From: Polyodon spathula
Lineage: Eukaryota > Chordata > Actinopteri > Acipenseriformes > Polyodontidae
Reading direction: 5' to 3'
DNA length: 64,000 nt
NCBI RefSeq assembly: GCF_017654505.1
Contig: NC_054539.1
Coordinates: 66,110,256 to 66,174,255 of the forward strand
The notes beneath the pieces are model-generated. The model saw nothing but the letters and a program-made list of their open reading frames with translations. It was not told the DNA's origin and did not search any database. Below, piece by piece: positions 24,561 to 36,785 of this stretch (within the stretch, counting starts at the first letter, position 1; every line of letters begins with the position of its first letter). The translations under genes were made by a program, and so were the position numbers.

Positions 24561-24939
24561 TTTACAATACTGTAGTTTGGTACATACTAACTAGAACAGA
24601 GCAACATGTTTATTAATAAGCTATGTTTAATATGTTTTAACGTTGAGCGTAATATTAGAGCATATAGACTGTGGAACAAAATGAGATGCCACGTGCACGC
24701 TGCAAATTAAAGTTCGAGGGTAAAGGTTAACGAACAGTGTGTCACTGCTATGGCATCACTGTAATTAAAGTATACAGCATTATCTGGCAGCCGACATCGG
24801 ATGTTTTGTGCAGTCTAATCGTAAAAGTGTTTAAGTTGAAGCAGTTGTGCGTTTGAAATAATTGCGTAGAGTACAGTGGTAAGGTTAAGCAGGTTATAAG
24901 GGTGCCTTCTTGAAAAGATGCGATTTTCAGTACTTATAT

Positions 24940-25015
24940 ATATATAATATATATATATATATATTAATATATATATATATATATATCGCTATATATTATA
25001 TATATATATATATAT
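24940..25015. repeat. Imperfect (TA)n
   Basis: TA-rich tract with short interruptions. Confidence 0.85.
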
Positions 25016-25212
25016 CGGGCGCATCCATCATCAAGAAATTTAAACAATACGTAGGTCGTTACAGGACACCATAGCACATCCAATGCATTTGCAAGTACGT
25101 TTATATAACTCTGTCGTAAGTCAAATATAGGGAGACAGCATTTTAGCATTTTCAATATCATTTATCTGTCTTTTCGTAAATAACATAAAAGCGTTGTTTA
25201 TTTTGTATATAT

Positions 25213-25213
<1 letters not shown>

Positions 25214-25271
<58 letters not shown>
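25214..25271. repeat. (TA)n microsatellite
   Basis: About 28 TA units. Confidence 0.9.
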
Positions 25272-25274
<3 letters not shown>

Positions 25275-26682
25275 AATTATATATATATTAATTATTATAT
25301 AGTAATTGTAATACATTATTTGCATATTTCCTTACAACCCATTGTTTTTAAAATGTATTGCTTTCATTCACATTAACTCGAAAGCTGCTTGTTTTTACTT
25401 ACTGTCCAGAGCCTTTCTGAAGTCAAAATACAGTTGTGTTGTACTGTTGAGCCCCATAATAAATATATAAAATCCAAAGCCTGAAATCAATTTAAAATCA
25501 CGTTTTGATACTATAGGCTTCTACTTACAGTTTGGGTATGTGTGGACCAGAGTGTACAACAACATATACAAATATAATATGTGTTAAACAATAATAAGAC
25601 CATTCCAAGTTAATTCAAAACAGGTTTGAAATTAATTACACTAGAGTGAGTTGATCTTGATATTATTTAGGAGCTGACCAATTTTTGACCCTGTGAGCTG
25701 CTGAGGCATGTAGCCACATAATTTTGTGTTAATTTGAAGCCTTGTTTCCCTGACACTACTCAAAAATATAGTTAAAAAACCAAACAGCATCCAAAAAACA
25801 TGCCTCCTGCAGCTGCCCAGCCTTCTACTCCCCTCTCTTTTCTTGCCCGTTAGTTATCGATTTATTGATTTAGGCTGAGTGGCGATGTGTCCATTGTAGC
25901 CTTTTCCTTTCTATCTCACTACTCTACACAGTGACATACTCTACAGTATCTGTGTTTGTTCCTGTCTCCAACCTTTATTTTAAGGTCCCTAAAAAAGCTG
26001 TATAGTTCACTCCAAATCTGGTGTAAAATCATCCAGAGGCACTGAAACAGCCCTTGTCAAAATGAATGTCATTCTGATCCATTTGATCAATTTTGCCACT
26101 GTTTTTCTACCCAATTGAAAAGCTTCAATTTCAATCATACTCACCAATCCAAAGAAAATCCACAGGTGACCTCTGTTCACCTCTGTTCTACCAAATCCAA
26201 GCTACTAAACTGGAACAAGGGCACAGCTGAGGAAGTCTTTTTGGATTCCTGAGAAGTAGGGAGTCACTGAAGCGTGACAAGGTGAACCGTCCCTAGTAGA
26301 TTTCCCTCCTTAAACCTGAACACATTGGCCATTACCATTATGCTGCTTTGTGTCGGTCCGCAGCCTAGATCTGCAATGTGATGCCAGCAAGATTTGAGCC
26401 GTGCTTGCAATGCCCTCGTGGTGACAGTGATTTTACTCAATAAGTAACTTAGGACCATTCGATATGTTTGGACTTCCCTGTAATAGAGGCTGTCGTAATG
26501 TTTTTTATTAATTGTTTTTATGTTCTTGCAAATAGTGTGGATGACAAGACCGTCTGTCTTGCTTACAAAATCCTTCACATTATTTGGTTAAACTTCAAAC
26601 CAGAAATATTTAACTCTTGAGATACTTACCTAATGTATTTAAAACATTTATATTGTGTTCATGCTGTTTCAGAGCTAAAAGG

Positions 26683-26755
26683 ATGGCTGGCTTGTGGAAA
26701 TCATATCAGAGGCTGATGTTAATACACCCCTGGAAAATACAAATTATCACTGCTG
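26683..26755 (+). CDS. mpv17: mpv17, first coding exon (residues 1-24 plus one base)
   Basis: MPV17 is a small (about 177 aa) four-helix protein of the mitochondrial inner membrane in the Mpv17/PMP22 family. Its loss causes mitochondrial DNA depletion in mammals and loss of iridophores in zebrafish. The exon follows a polypyrimidine acceptor (ttgtttcag type, AG at 26671-26672), has a 10-nt leader from 26673, starts at the ATG at 26683 and ends before a GTAAG donor at 26756. The product starts MAGLWKSYQ and includes the family signature HPWKIQIITAG, which matches the MPV17 N-terminus almost residue for residue. It leaves one base (phase 1), which fits exon 59442-59557. The first helix begins near residue 18. 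I see no lesion. The 5' untranslated exon is not certain; a CRE-containing promoter candidate lies 2.2 kb upstream. Identity is secure from the joined 63-residue match. Confidence 0.93.
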
Positions 26756-27594
26756 GTAAGAAAACATACATCATGACACCTTTGACCAGTCCACATAGAG
26801 TGTTAATGGACTGAGTAGAAGTCACCCAAGCAAACAGGAAGTTCAAGTAAATCTCAGAATTCACTGTACTGTACCATTTGGGCAGAAACCAAGTTTTTTT
26901 TTTTTTTAATTCTACACACAGACCAAAAAGGGGAACAGTAATATTCTGTAGAAGATGGCTATGCACTTGTCAGTAGGTTACATGGCTTCAAAATACAATT
27001 CTAGTAAGGGGCTTGTGATCTTTGTTTTTCAAGCGAAGGCTATTTATGTGCTAATTAGAGGCTCTGGACTCTTGACCACAGAGGGACATGCAGCAGCTCC
27101 TGGTATATATCCTCAGAATAAGAGTAGGTGTTGAAAAGGATCGGTGTTCTTTCATTTTGCAGCCATGGCAAGATATGGCAAGATTCAGACCCCCCCACAC
27201 AATTAGGAACTTTAATATTGTTCTTGGTTTATGATTATTACGATTCTTCTGTATCACCAAATCCTATTTAAACTCATTCTTTCACGCTCTTCTCTTACCG
27301 GGCCGTGCAAATCTGTGAGTTTTCTGAAACAAGACGTTATTATTACAAGAAACAGTGTTAAATGAATTGATTGTATTTGTTAAAACAAGCAGCAACTAAA
27401 ACAGTGGACTAAAAAAGGGAAGCCATCACGTACACATTAAGAAAGCCAGTAGACATGAGCTGGATTTCAGTTTGTTTTTAAAATTGCTTTAATTAACATG
27501 TTCAAATGTACAGTATCATATGCATAACACATCTGTTGACACTGCGGAGAGTCATGGAGACAGCAGGATCAATTGTGCTGGCAATGGCTGTGAC

Positions 27595-27613
27595 TGGACG
27601 CTAGATGGCGATA
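27595..27613 (+). promoter_or_regulatory. Weaker CTCF-like motif
   Basis: TGGACGCTAGATGGCGATA agrees with the CTCF consensus at about 16 of 19 positions, on the plus strand about 850 bp into the large mpv17 intron. Confidence 0.3.
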
Positions 27614-28440
27614 AAGTGCTATGTTTCATAGGAGTATGCTCAGACTATAACTTAAATGTCTAAATGAGCATTATTGATTAACAAAATAAAGAAACTGAGG
27701 CAGTTTGAGGTTGATTTGATATTTTGAATCCCAGTTGGCTGTGAGACTTGGTATGAACTGGCTTTGTAAAGATAATATCTTATTACACCCACGTCTGATA
27801 CAAGGTGCAGCAGGGATAGAAATAACACCCACTGCATAGCAGTTTGATCCATTCGTGGTTTAATAAGACACAGCTTAGCTTGTTACCTACAGTATGCACT
27901 CTGGCTAATCAAGCTTGTAGCAAAACTTGGAATGGGTGAAACTGCTATGCAAAAGGAGTCTTATTTCCATCCTTGTACAGATCTGGTGCAGGGCAAGCAA
28001 AATGGTTGACAGGGTGGTGGGCGTTGTCTGTTAACCCCAAGAAGCTGGCAGTCTTACTATTACAGAGTGATGCTTTTATAAAGATACATTTTGGAAGAGA
28101 CTGTAGATCAGTGGTTGTCGTAATACAGTATTACAGATGGCTCAGCCTTCCTGTTTAAGGCAGCACCATCACTTTAACCAGTTTACTGATCTGCTGAAGG
28201 AGTGGTTTCAAGGCTAGATTCTGTGACTTCTGTAATGGAAAAGTGTGAAAAACGTAGGTTTAAATGTTTGGAGGAAGGTGATAATTCAACACTTTAATTG
28301 AATTAGACAAAAGTGTTATTAGATTATTGAATACCAGCCAGATATTATAAAACAATGTAAAAATGATAAAAGTGATTTTGCTAGCACTTTGCCAGATTAG
28401 AACTGTCACATATGTGACATAACTAACTTAGGGCTTATGT

Positions 28441-28443
<3 letters not shown>

Positions 28444-28503
<60 letters not shown>
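28444..28503. repeat. (GA)n microsatellite at the LINE 3' end
   Basis: About 30 uninterrupted GA units directly abutting the 3' end of the LINE. It is one side of the probable target. Confidence 0.95.
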
Positions 28504-28506
<3 letters not shown>

Positions 28507-28763
28507 TGACTTTTAAGATCCTTTATTTAAATATTCCAAATAAAATCCATTAAAATTCAAATAAAGGTAAAACAACAAAAGTTAAGATTCCTACTGCCTG
28601 AGCAAAATTTAAAAAATCCTAAAATACATCGTGTTCTCCTTAAAAACAGATTTTAAACAAAATAAAAGGATCATTAAAAAATCAATATTAAACAGTGTTT
28701 TTTTCTTTGTTGAAAACAGATAAAAGCCAAAATAAAACACTGTAAAACAAAAATTAAATAAAA

Positions 28764-31700
28764 TTAGAACAAAAACTGGAGCTCCCCCTCCTCACTCACA
28801 GCACACAAGGTGTCTCCCACACACCACCTCTCCTGAAAGTCCTCCAGGTTACTGACCAGTTTAAAATACTCAAACTCTACTTTGATCTGGCTGAACTGAA
28901 CCACTAAACTGGTCAGTCCAGAACCAGAGAGTTGATTTTTCCTTATCTTTAAAATAGCCAATTTTGCCTGTCCAATTAAAAAATTAATAAGAACACACCT
29001 GTTTTTCATTTTAAAACTGTATAGAACCCCAAAAATAAAAAGCTCCTTACTAAAAACGACCCCTAAATTATTCAGGATTCCCTGCAGTAAATTAAAAAGT
29101 GGCCGCAGCCTCTCACACTCACTGTAGGCATGAAAGAGAGTTTCCTCTGCTGAGCAAAAAGCGCACTGCTCACTGATGCTGGGGTCCACTCTATGGAGAA
29201 ACCTGCCTGTGGACACAATGCAGTGTAGAATCTTCCACTGCAGGTCCCCCACTCTCTTGGCGAGAGGCGGCTTGTACAGCACCCTCCACACCGGCCTGTG
29301 CCCCTCCTCTACAGCCAAGTAAGCTCGCCACTTAGAGTCTACCAGACCCCTTAGCCTACTATACTCTGTGGCTTTAACACACAATTTGTATATCTGTTTT
29401 CCATTCATTGTGTGAAAGATAATTTCCTCCACATTCTGCAATTTAAGCAAAGTCCCTCCATTCTCTCCACCGCCCTCACCTTCCTCACCTACTGCTGGTG
29501 ACACGATCATCCCTGGAAATAAGGAAAGCTGTCTCTACTGTGTGCCTCTGGACAACTCCTCCCTCAGGACTGCCTTGAGCCGAGGGGAGAGGCAGCCTCT
29601 CAACTCACCCATCAGTCTTTCTGCAAGCCTCTCTGAGTGCCAGCCTAGCTGTGCAGTTAGCTGGGAGGCAGTTAGCCAGCAGGAGAGCTCAAGGTTTAAC
29701 AGGTGGACCATCCTGGTTACACCTGCTTTTAAAAAACTGGCACAGAGCGTCATCGACTGGAGGAACTTAACTGGAAAGAGTGGATTAAAAAATAGGGGCT
29801 CCTCAAACAGGTCCTGCCCTGTCAAGGACTCCACATCCCTTTCCACCCTCACCAGCTGCCAGGCTTTTAAAATACTTTGATAAAAAGGAGGAAGTCCTGC
29901 TTTACTAAAACTGGTGTTCTCAATTAAAAACAGGTGTTTTCCTAACCCCAGCCCCCCAAATCTATTGAGAAGGAAACAGGCCAGCCTCTTCCAATGAGCC
30001 TCCTCCTCAGTGTACAGGAGTCTCTGAACCGCCTGCAGTCTGAAGGCTGCCACCCTGCTGGCAATGCTGACTAGCCCCTGCCCCCCCTCATCACTAGGGA
30101 GGTAGAGGACTGCCGGCCTCAAACTGTGTCTCCCGCTCCAAAAGAACTCCAGCAACACTCTCTGGATCTCCTTCACCAGGCCCTGGGGTGGGTCCAGGCA
30201 TACCAGCTTGTGCCACAAGCTAGAGGCCACCAGATTATTAATAACAAGCACCCGGCCCTTGAAGGACAGTTGAGCCAGCAGTCCCTTCCACCTCTGCAGC
30301 TGCCCCCTCACCCTGTCCAACAAACCCTCCCAGTTCTTTTTCATGTAGTTTTCTGTTCCGAGGTGCACCCCCAACACTTTAATACCTGTTCTGTTCCATT
30401 TCAGCCCCTCAGGCAGGAAAGGAGGGGTGCCCTCATCCCAGCTGCCTGACAGGAAGGTGTCACATTTTGCCCAGTTTACTCTGGCAGAAGATGCTCTCTG
30501 GAACTCATTTAGAGTCTGCTGCAGCGCTTGGACATCTGCATCCCCACTCACAAACACAGTCACACCGTCTGCGTAGGCAGACACCTTCACTGTGGCAGAG
30601 GAGGGTGTGGAGGGCGAGGAGGGCACTGTCCATCCAGATAACCTGACCCTCAGCAGGTGCAGCTGAGGCTCTATAACCAGTGAATACAGCATACCAGACA
30701 GGGCACAGCCCTGCCTTATACCCCTGCACACTGGGAAGGGCTGACTCAGCCCATTGTTGATCTTTAAAATACTAAAAATGTTGGAATATAAAAGCCGAAT
30801 ATAAGAAATAAAACCAGAACCGAACGCGAAGGCTTCCAGTGTATGAAAGAGGTAGGTGTGGTCGACTCTGTCGAAAGCCTTCTCTTGATCCAGGGAGACC
30901 ATTCCTACATTAAAATCACAAACATCACTTACAGTTAAAAAATCTCTAATAAAAAACAAGTTATCAAAAATGGAGCAACCCGGTATACAATATGTTTGAT
31001 CCATATGTATTACCGTTCCAATGACACTTTTTAATCTATTAGCGATTGTTTTGGATAAAATCTTTAAATCAGAACATAAAATTGACACAGGTCTCCAATT
31101 TTTAAGCTGGCAAAGGTCTCCCTTCTTGGGCAGCAGTGTAACCACTGCCCTACGGCAGCTAAGAGGCAGTTCCTTGTGGCTGAGACTCTCTCTCAGAACC
31201 TGGAGCAAATCCTCCCCCATTATATCCCAGAAATTCTTATAAAATTCTGCTGGCAGTCCATCGATCCCGGGAACCTTTCCGCTGGAGAGCTGCTTGACAG
31301 CGGCGGTCATCTCCTGGTGGGTCAGCGGTGGGTCCAGCTGAATCTGCTCCTTCTCACTGAGGCTGGGTAACCCCTGGAGCAGCCGCTCAGTGTCCTCTAT
31401 GTTGCACAGTTCTTTATTATAAAGTTCCTTGTAAAAACGCACCGCCTCTCTGCTGATTTCCTCCCGGGTGTGCAGTTCTTTCCCACCAGGAGTCCTGATA
31501 CAACACAGCTGTCTACTGTCCGCTCTCTTCCTCTCCAGGTTGAAGAAGAAACTAGTGGGGGCATCCATGTCTCTCAACTCCATGAATCTGGAACATACAA
31601 TCGCCCCCTTCACTCTTTCCTTCAGCAAGCTCCCCAGCGCGATTTTCTGCTCTTTGAGGTTCTCCAGGGTCTGTTCTTTAAATTCTGAATTTAAACTTTC

Positions 31701-32736
31701 CTCTAGGAGGAGGATTTTGGACTCCAGTTCTCTCACGGCTGTGTTCAGTGACCTGGTTGCATTTATAGTATATTGTTGACAAAAACATTTGATTTGTATT
31801 TTGCCAATGTCCCACCACTGTCTTAAATCTTTATATTGTGCTTTTTCTTTTTTCCAAATTATCCAAAAAAGTTTGAATTGTTGCTTAAATTTTACATCTT
31901 GTAATAATTTTACATTGAAATGCCAGTAAGATGCTCTGTGGGGTTCTGATTGAATTATTACTGTAATTAATAGACAGTGGTGGTCAGAGAGACTACTGGG
32001 GATGATTCTTGCTTTGATAAATTTATTTAAATCGTTTTTAGAAGTATAAAACCGGTCTAGTCTTGCTCTATATACACAGTCTGTGTGATACTGAGACCAG
32101 GTGTATTGTCTTGAACTGGGGTGCAGGCATCTCCATATGTCAACCAGGTCACTGGACTCTAACAATGCAGCCAACTCTCTGGAGGACTGAGGGTGTGGTT
32201 CATCATTATTTCTATCAATATTAAAATTAACAGTACAATTAAAATCTCCTCCTACTACCACCACATCATTATTATTAATATTAAAAAGAGCTTGCTTTAA
32301 TTTCTTAAAAAATAAAATTCGTTCCCCCCCTCTATTGGGGGTATAAATAAATAAAAACATACACTGTACTGCCCAGCCTAGCTCTTACTTTTAAAATCCT
32401 CCCTTTCTCGATTTCATCCATATCTAGTAAAACTGCCCCCAGGCTGGGTTTAAAAAGCACGGCTACTCCTGCACTAGTACTAGCGCCGTGACTCATCACG
32501 CACAGCCCCTTCCACTCCGCTCGCCACGCCTCCTCATTCTCCTGATCCGAGTGCGTTTCCTGCAGAAACACCACCCCCGCCTGCTTCTGCTCTAAAAACC
32601 CGACTAGCTGCGCCCTCTTAAAAGACTGTCTGCAGCCGTTTAGATTAAAAGAAATAAAAACGCACCTTTCCATCATAGCTAAAAAAACTAACACACTAAA
32701 ACAAGTAATAAAAGAAGTTTCATAAAACACAGCCAT
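28764..32736 (-). pseudogene. LINE ORF2 (endonuclease-reverse transcriptase), inactivated
   Basis: About 1,320 codons. The AP endonuclease comes first (FNLNGCR, LQETHSD, GGDFNC, LDRFY, SDHHCLL), then the reverse transcriptase (LPKKGD, NWRPVSILCSDLKI, SLDQEKAFDRV, RGIRQGCALSGMLYSL, AYADGVTVF), then a C-terminal knuckle-like CAFCSAEETLFHAYSEC. There are three lesions. A 4-nt slip in a TTTA run near 32350 shifts the frame between VYVFIY and TPNRGG. There is an in-frame TAG near 29535. The catalytic YADD box reads YADG, the second Asp codon being GGT at 30564-30566. All three fit post-insertion decay. The two open pieces are 32332-32736 (N-terminal endonuclease) and 29535-32360, with 28764-29510 continuing in the same frame after the stop. 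Confidence 0.88.
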
Positions 32737-32738
32737 TT

Positions 32739-34265
32739 TTAAACAAGAGATTTTGAACCACTTTTAAGATCCTTTTTAATTTTCTGAACAATTTTTTTTA
32801 ATCTATAACGTTTTGGCTGATCAAATTCTTCTATTGTGGCTTTCCTTGTTATAACGTGAGCGGAGTGGAGAAATAACCTTAGATCAGGGAAAAAACTCTC
32901 TATTTCTACTCCCCTTTTCCCTTTTGTTTCTATCATAAAATCATTTACCTGCTCAAGCGTGTATAACTTTTTCTTACTGACGGGTTGGCTATCAGGGATG
33001 TCTGAGATAAGCGAGGAGTCAGAGAGCTCCCCCTCCATCTCATCCGCGCTGTCCTCTCGCTCGCCCCCGAGAATCCGCTCCTCCGCAGCTCCCTCCGACT
33101 CCTCGACACCGGTCTCTGCCACAGCCGTCACTATTTCAGGCGGCTGAGATTCAGCTAGCGGAGAGTCTTGCACCGCGCCCGGCTCACCCTGCGCTGTGCT
33201 CTCTTCCTCCGCGTTGGGAGGGACTGACGCCCCGCCTGGAGCCCGCAGTCTCCCTGTCTGCACGGGTTCGGAGTTCTGCACTGGCTGCGCTCTGCCATCC
33301 GGCAGCTCTGCAGCCTTCCGTTGAAATCGTGTCTTTTTCGCTACTACCTTGAATGATTCTTCACCATTCTCAGTAGTAGCGGTATTATCCTCCGAACCCG
33401 TCAGTGACAGGCTGCGGCTGGGTCTCTTTGTGCGAGGCCGTGGTGTTGGTGGTTCTGCTCCGGTTTCCTTCTGGATCGCCCCCTCCTCGGTCAGCACGGG
33501 CTCGCTCTGCGGCTGCGGTGCAGGAGCCGACTCTTCCTCCCGCTCACCCCCAACACCCCCGACTTCCTCCCCGCCAGCATCGCCCTGATCCTGCCCTGTC
33601 TCCGCTCTAGCCTCCTTTCTCGGGCAGGCTTTCCTCTGGTGTCCCTGTTCTCCACAGTAAAAACACCTCATCGTTTCGGAACTGACGAACACCACACAAT
33701 TCATCCCTTCCACGTTAAAATTCCAGGCAACATTAATGACTTGATTAGGATCATTTAGTAAGACAAACGCCTGCCTTCTAAACGACATGACGTGCCTAAC
33801 ACTGTTATTTTTGCACCCCAGCGGGATTCCCTTAATCGGGGACACCAGTTTACCAAACCGAGCTAAATTCTTTTCTAATTGCTCATTTTTTAAAAACGGA
33901 GGCACATTAGAAATAATAACTTTCGTTACCGGGGTTACTAGAGGGGAAACCTGAACAAATTCACCTTTTACTGTAAATCCTTCCTCTACCAGCTTGTGTA
34001 CCAGAGACACCTCCACTAAAAATATTACCAGCGCTTTATTCATTCTTGACGCCGACATAATATTCTCAAACCCCACCACCTCTCCTACTGCCAGCAGGCA
34101 CTCCTCCACCGAAACCCCGGGGTCAGGCAGGCAACGGACCCTGTGTCGGCGGGTGAGAGCCCCCAGCCCTCCTGAACGAGACCCCATAACGGGATCTCCA
34201 AACACACACCACCACCCAACAAACAAACAAACACACACACACACCACTAACCTACGAACAAACAA
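32739..34265 (-). CDS. LINE ORF1 protein (nucleic-acid binding, CCHC knuckle)
   Basis: An open frame of 508 codons with no stop. The first 26 residues (Val/Cys-rich, encoded by a CA/CAAA-rich leader) are probably not translated; the likelier start is the second Met, MGSRSGG, at residue 27. Residues about 110-200 resemble an RRM-like fold (KVIISNVPPFL ... FVLLNDP). They are followed by one zinc knuckle of form CX2CX4HX4C (CFYCGEQGHQRKAC) and a long Pro/Glu/Ser-rich acidic tail. ORF1 proteins coat LINE RNA in the RNP. The stop codon is followed after only two bases by the ORF2 start (TAA-AA-ATG), an arrangement that suggests coupled termination and reinitiation. It appears intact although ORF2 is damaged. 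Confidence 0.85.
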   Translation of the reverse strand: MFVRRLVVCVCVCLFVGWWCVFGDPVMGSRSGGLGALTRRHRVRCLPDPGVSVEECLLAVGEVVGFENIMSASRMNKALVIFLVEVSLVHKLVEEGFTVKGEFVQVSPLVTPVTKVIISNVPPFLKNEQLEKNLARFGKLVSPIKGIPLGCKNNSVRHVMSFRRQAFVLLNDPNQVINVAWNFNVEGMNCVVFVSSETMRCFYCGEQGHQRKACPRKEARAETGQDQGDAGGEEVGGVGGEREEESAPAPQPQSEPVLTEEGAIQKETGAEPPTPRPRTKRPSRSLSLTGSEDNTATTENGEESFKVVAKKTRFQRKAAELPDGRAQPVQNSEPVQTGRLRAPGGASVPPNAEEESTAQGEPGAVQDSPLAESQPPEIVTAVAETGVEESEGAAEERILGGEREDSADEMEGELSDSSLISDIPDSQPVSKKKLYTLEQVNDFMIETKGKRGVEIESFFPDLRLFLHSAHVITRKATIEEFDQPKRYRLKKIVQKIKKDLKSGSKSLV

Positions 34266-34385
34266 ACACCCAAAAAGAACAACTAAGTAACTATCAAAAT
34301 AAATAAATAAATAAATAAAATTTTAAATTTCCCGGTCCTACCGCACCGGCGTTCCACCTCTCTGCAAGCCCTTCCCACAATCCTC

Positions 34386-34388
<3 letters not shown>

Positions 34389-34464
<76 letters not shown>
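34389..34464. repeat. (GA)n microsatellite at the LINE 5' end
   Basis: About 38 uninterrupted GA units directly abutting the 5' end of the LINE. It is the other side of the probable target. Confidence 0.95.
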
Positions 34465-34468
<4 letters not shown>

Positions 34469-34979
34469 TTAAATGTGTGGGTGTAACGATTATGTCCAAA
34501 TCTATTGTCACACATTTTACCCACACACTGCTTTAATAAAATCAATGGCAGATATGTTCTGTGTTATTTGTGCAACAAGTGCAAGTTTAAACACACTGCA
34601 GATACAAGGGGAAAGCAGCTTGTCCACACATTTTAAAGAAACTAGGAATAGAAGTTGGTGAAGCTGTAACAGTCCACAAAACTCAGGAGAGAATACTTAG
34701 GACTGTAAAAGGGGTCTGTACTTACATGTCAGTATTTAAAAACCAGTCTGCTATCTATAATCTCCACCAATCACCCCCAAAAATTGCATACAGTAGCTCA
34801 AAAATCTTATACAAGCCACAACTCTTTAATGATCTAATAATCTGCTATCAAAACCAACAAATGCATAACATAGCCTAGACATTTCAGGGCAGTTAGCTAC
34901 AGCAAAATGAATTTACCCTAATTTCAAACAATCCAATTTCTATTGAGAGACTGAAAGAAACAAAGCCAGGTCTTCCTCT

Positions 34980-35320
34980 GTTACACATTGAAAAACAAAA
35001 AATGGCTCAGTTCTACAAGTACAGTTTTGTAAAAAAAAACAAAACAAAAAAACATATCAATTATTTTTTAGAATACAACAGTTTCACTTCCAAACACCCA
35101 ACCCGACCAGCAAAAACTGCTAGTTTTATACATGTGACCATCTCCAGGTTAGCAATACATCAATCAATCTGGAGATGGTCACATTCTGCACAAGTTTTTA
35201 ATCTTTGCATGGTCGACAGCAACTCTGTTAATTCACTGCCGACCATGCAGTCTCATGAGCTGCCTGGCCGAGAGGTGCTGCTAATACCACCTCTGTCAGG
35301 CCACTTATAAACTAAACAAC
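34980..35320 (-). repeat. Hairpin-bearing LTR-like repeat
   Basis: A 14-bp perfect hairpin (35134-35147 / 35169-35182, stem gtgaccatctccag) is followed by acattctgcaca. Toward the end is a second inverted repeat with ggccgagaggtg and cacctctgtcaggcc. It aligns with 52981-53092 plus 54737-54830 around the Tc1 insertion. Outer limits are approximate. Confidence 0.6.
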
Positions 35321-36785
35321 AATAAAGAAAATAACACAAAATACATTCCAGACATACTACAACAACAACACCCGTTCTAAATAAACATAAACAATATATT
35401 TGAAATCGTCATATAAATTACCAACAACCCATTCTTTTAAGTAAACCCACAATTTATTTAATAGCACAATACATGTATTCATATGCAGTGCTTTACCCTG
35501 CCCCTCTAAAAAAAAGAAAGAAAGAAAAAATGCAGCAGTTGCATTCCATGTAATCTTAAAAATAAAATAATGGTTTGATCAGGTAAAAAAAAAAAAATGA
35601 TGCTGTTCGACTTGATAGGTCTAAAGTACATTTATAGTGCATTTACTGTGACCTGAGCCACCTTATCCATTTACACGTGTAACTTGAATGAAACTGGCTC
35701 TGAACCTGAATGTCGTGTGAGCAACTTTAATTGTTAACAGTTACACAGTAGTGGTTTTTGCGAGATTATCTTTGCCTTAACAAGTTTGTTATGTATTGTT
35801 ATAGAAGTATGTAAGACATGTTTTGTGTAAACATAGGGGTTAATGCAGTAAGAAATGAATACATATTGTAGCATATATTAACTAAAGTGTTTCTTTTTGT
35901 TGGTTCTCCATTTTATCAGACAAGCGCACTTTCAATGCTAGTGCTAGTAAGCTCTTATTAGAGGCTAGCAAGATAAATATTCAGGACCCTGTGCATGAGT
36001 GAAACTGCCCAGAACAGACCATTTAAAAACAGTAATCAACACAGGCTCCGGTCACTCCGGCCTCTCATGTCTGCAGCTTCAGCTGAGTATATCCTGTTCC
36101 CTGGGAGACGGCTGAGTGACCCTGACGATGGGGGTGTTGTTCACAATGTGCCTCTGTGTGAGCTGACTCGGACTGATGCGTTTAGAGTGTAACAAGAAAG
36201 AGACCTAAGATGGCTTTAAGCCTACTCGGAAGCAGGTCACTTTTGTGACGGTTTGTTTTACACTATGAAAAAAAGCCACCCTAAATGCCAAGTCACATCA
36301 AAACTGGCTTAAAAGTCGTTAGCGTAAACAGGATTTTAATGTCATCCCCAAAGTGGCTGTACTGTAAAGGCTGTTTTCTTGTGTGGGTGTAGGCATTTTC
36401 ATCAGGTACCTTCCCATAGGTTTGTCTGCTCGAGAGAATGTACTGTACAGTTCCTGGCCACTTTACTATGACCAGCTTGGGCCAGCGTTTACCCTGTTAA
36501 CAGTCTTACCACAAAGTAGACCTCACAAGGTATTTCTACGTGTGTTTGTGTGTGTGTGTGTGTGTTTGTGTAGTTCAAGTTCATATCAAATGTGCTCAAT
36601 TAGATTGAGATCCAGCGCCTTCTGCTGTCGCTGATGAGCTGGTCATATAACTCTTTCTCAAGGGATATTACTTTGAGCGCAGTATGGAACTTAGTATTGT
36701 AAAATTCACTCTTTTCTGGTGCCATTGTAAGATCCTTTACTAATTGCTTACTTTAACTAAGTGTGATTGTGTGAACAGGATGTCT

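Larger units (their letters stand above)
24561..26672. other. Upstream mpv17 interval; two (TA)n tracts, otherwise nothing recognised
   Basis: Contains (TA)-rich tracts at about 24940-25015 and 25214-25271. A 104-codon minus-strand ORF at 26264-26578 resembles nothing I know and is probably chance. The interval may contain the first noncoding exon or intron of mpv17. Confidence 0.4.
28504..34388 (-). mobile_element. Near full-length Tx1-clade-like LINE inserted in (GA)n
   Basis: A 5.9-kb non-LTR retrotransposon on the minus strand. It has a short 5' leader (34266-34388), ORF1 with a CCHC knuckle (32739-34265), then ORF2 with an AP-type endonuclease, a reverse transcriptase and a C-terminal Cys/His knuckle (28764-32736), and a 3' tail of about 260 nt with no poly-A. 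Both ends abut (GA)n: 28444-28503 at the 3' end and 34389-34464 at the 5' end. In element orientation the flanks are (TC)n on both sides, as described for Tx1-clade elements of the Kibi type that target TC microsatellites. Clade assignment rests on the ORF1 layout (RRM-like segment plus a single CX2CX4HX4C) and the ORF2 style; no database comparison was made. Confidence 0.85.

Noticed and set aside
26264..26578. 104-codon minus-strand ORF upstream of mpv17
   Set aside because: No recognisable domain or splice signals; considered chance.
33349..33610. Plus-strand Ser/Pro-rich ORFs
   Set aside because: Antisense shadows of LINE ORF1.
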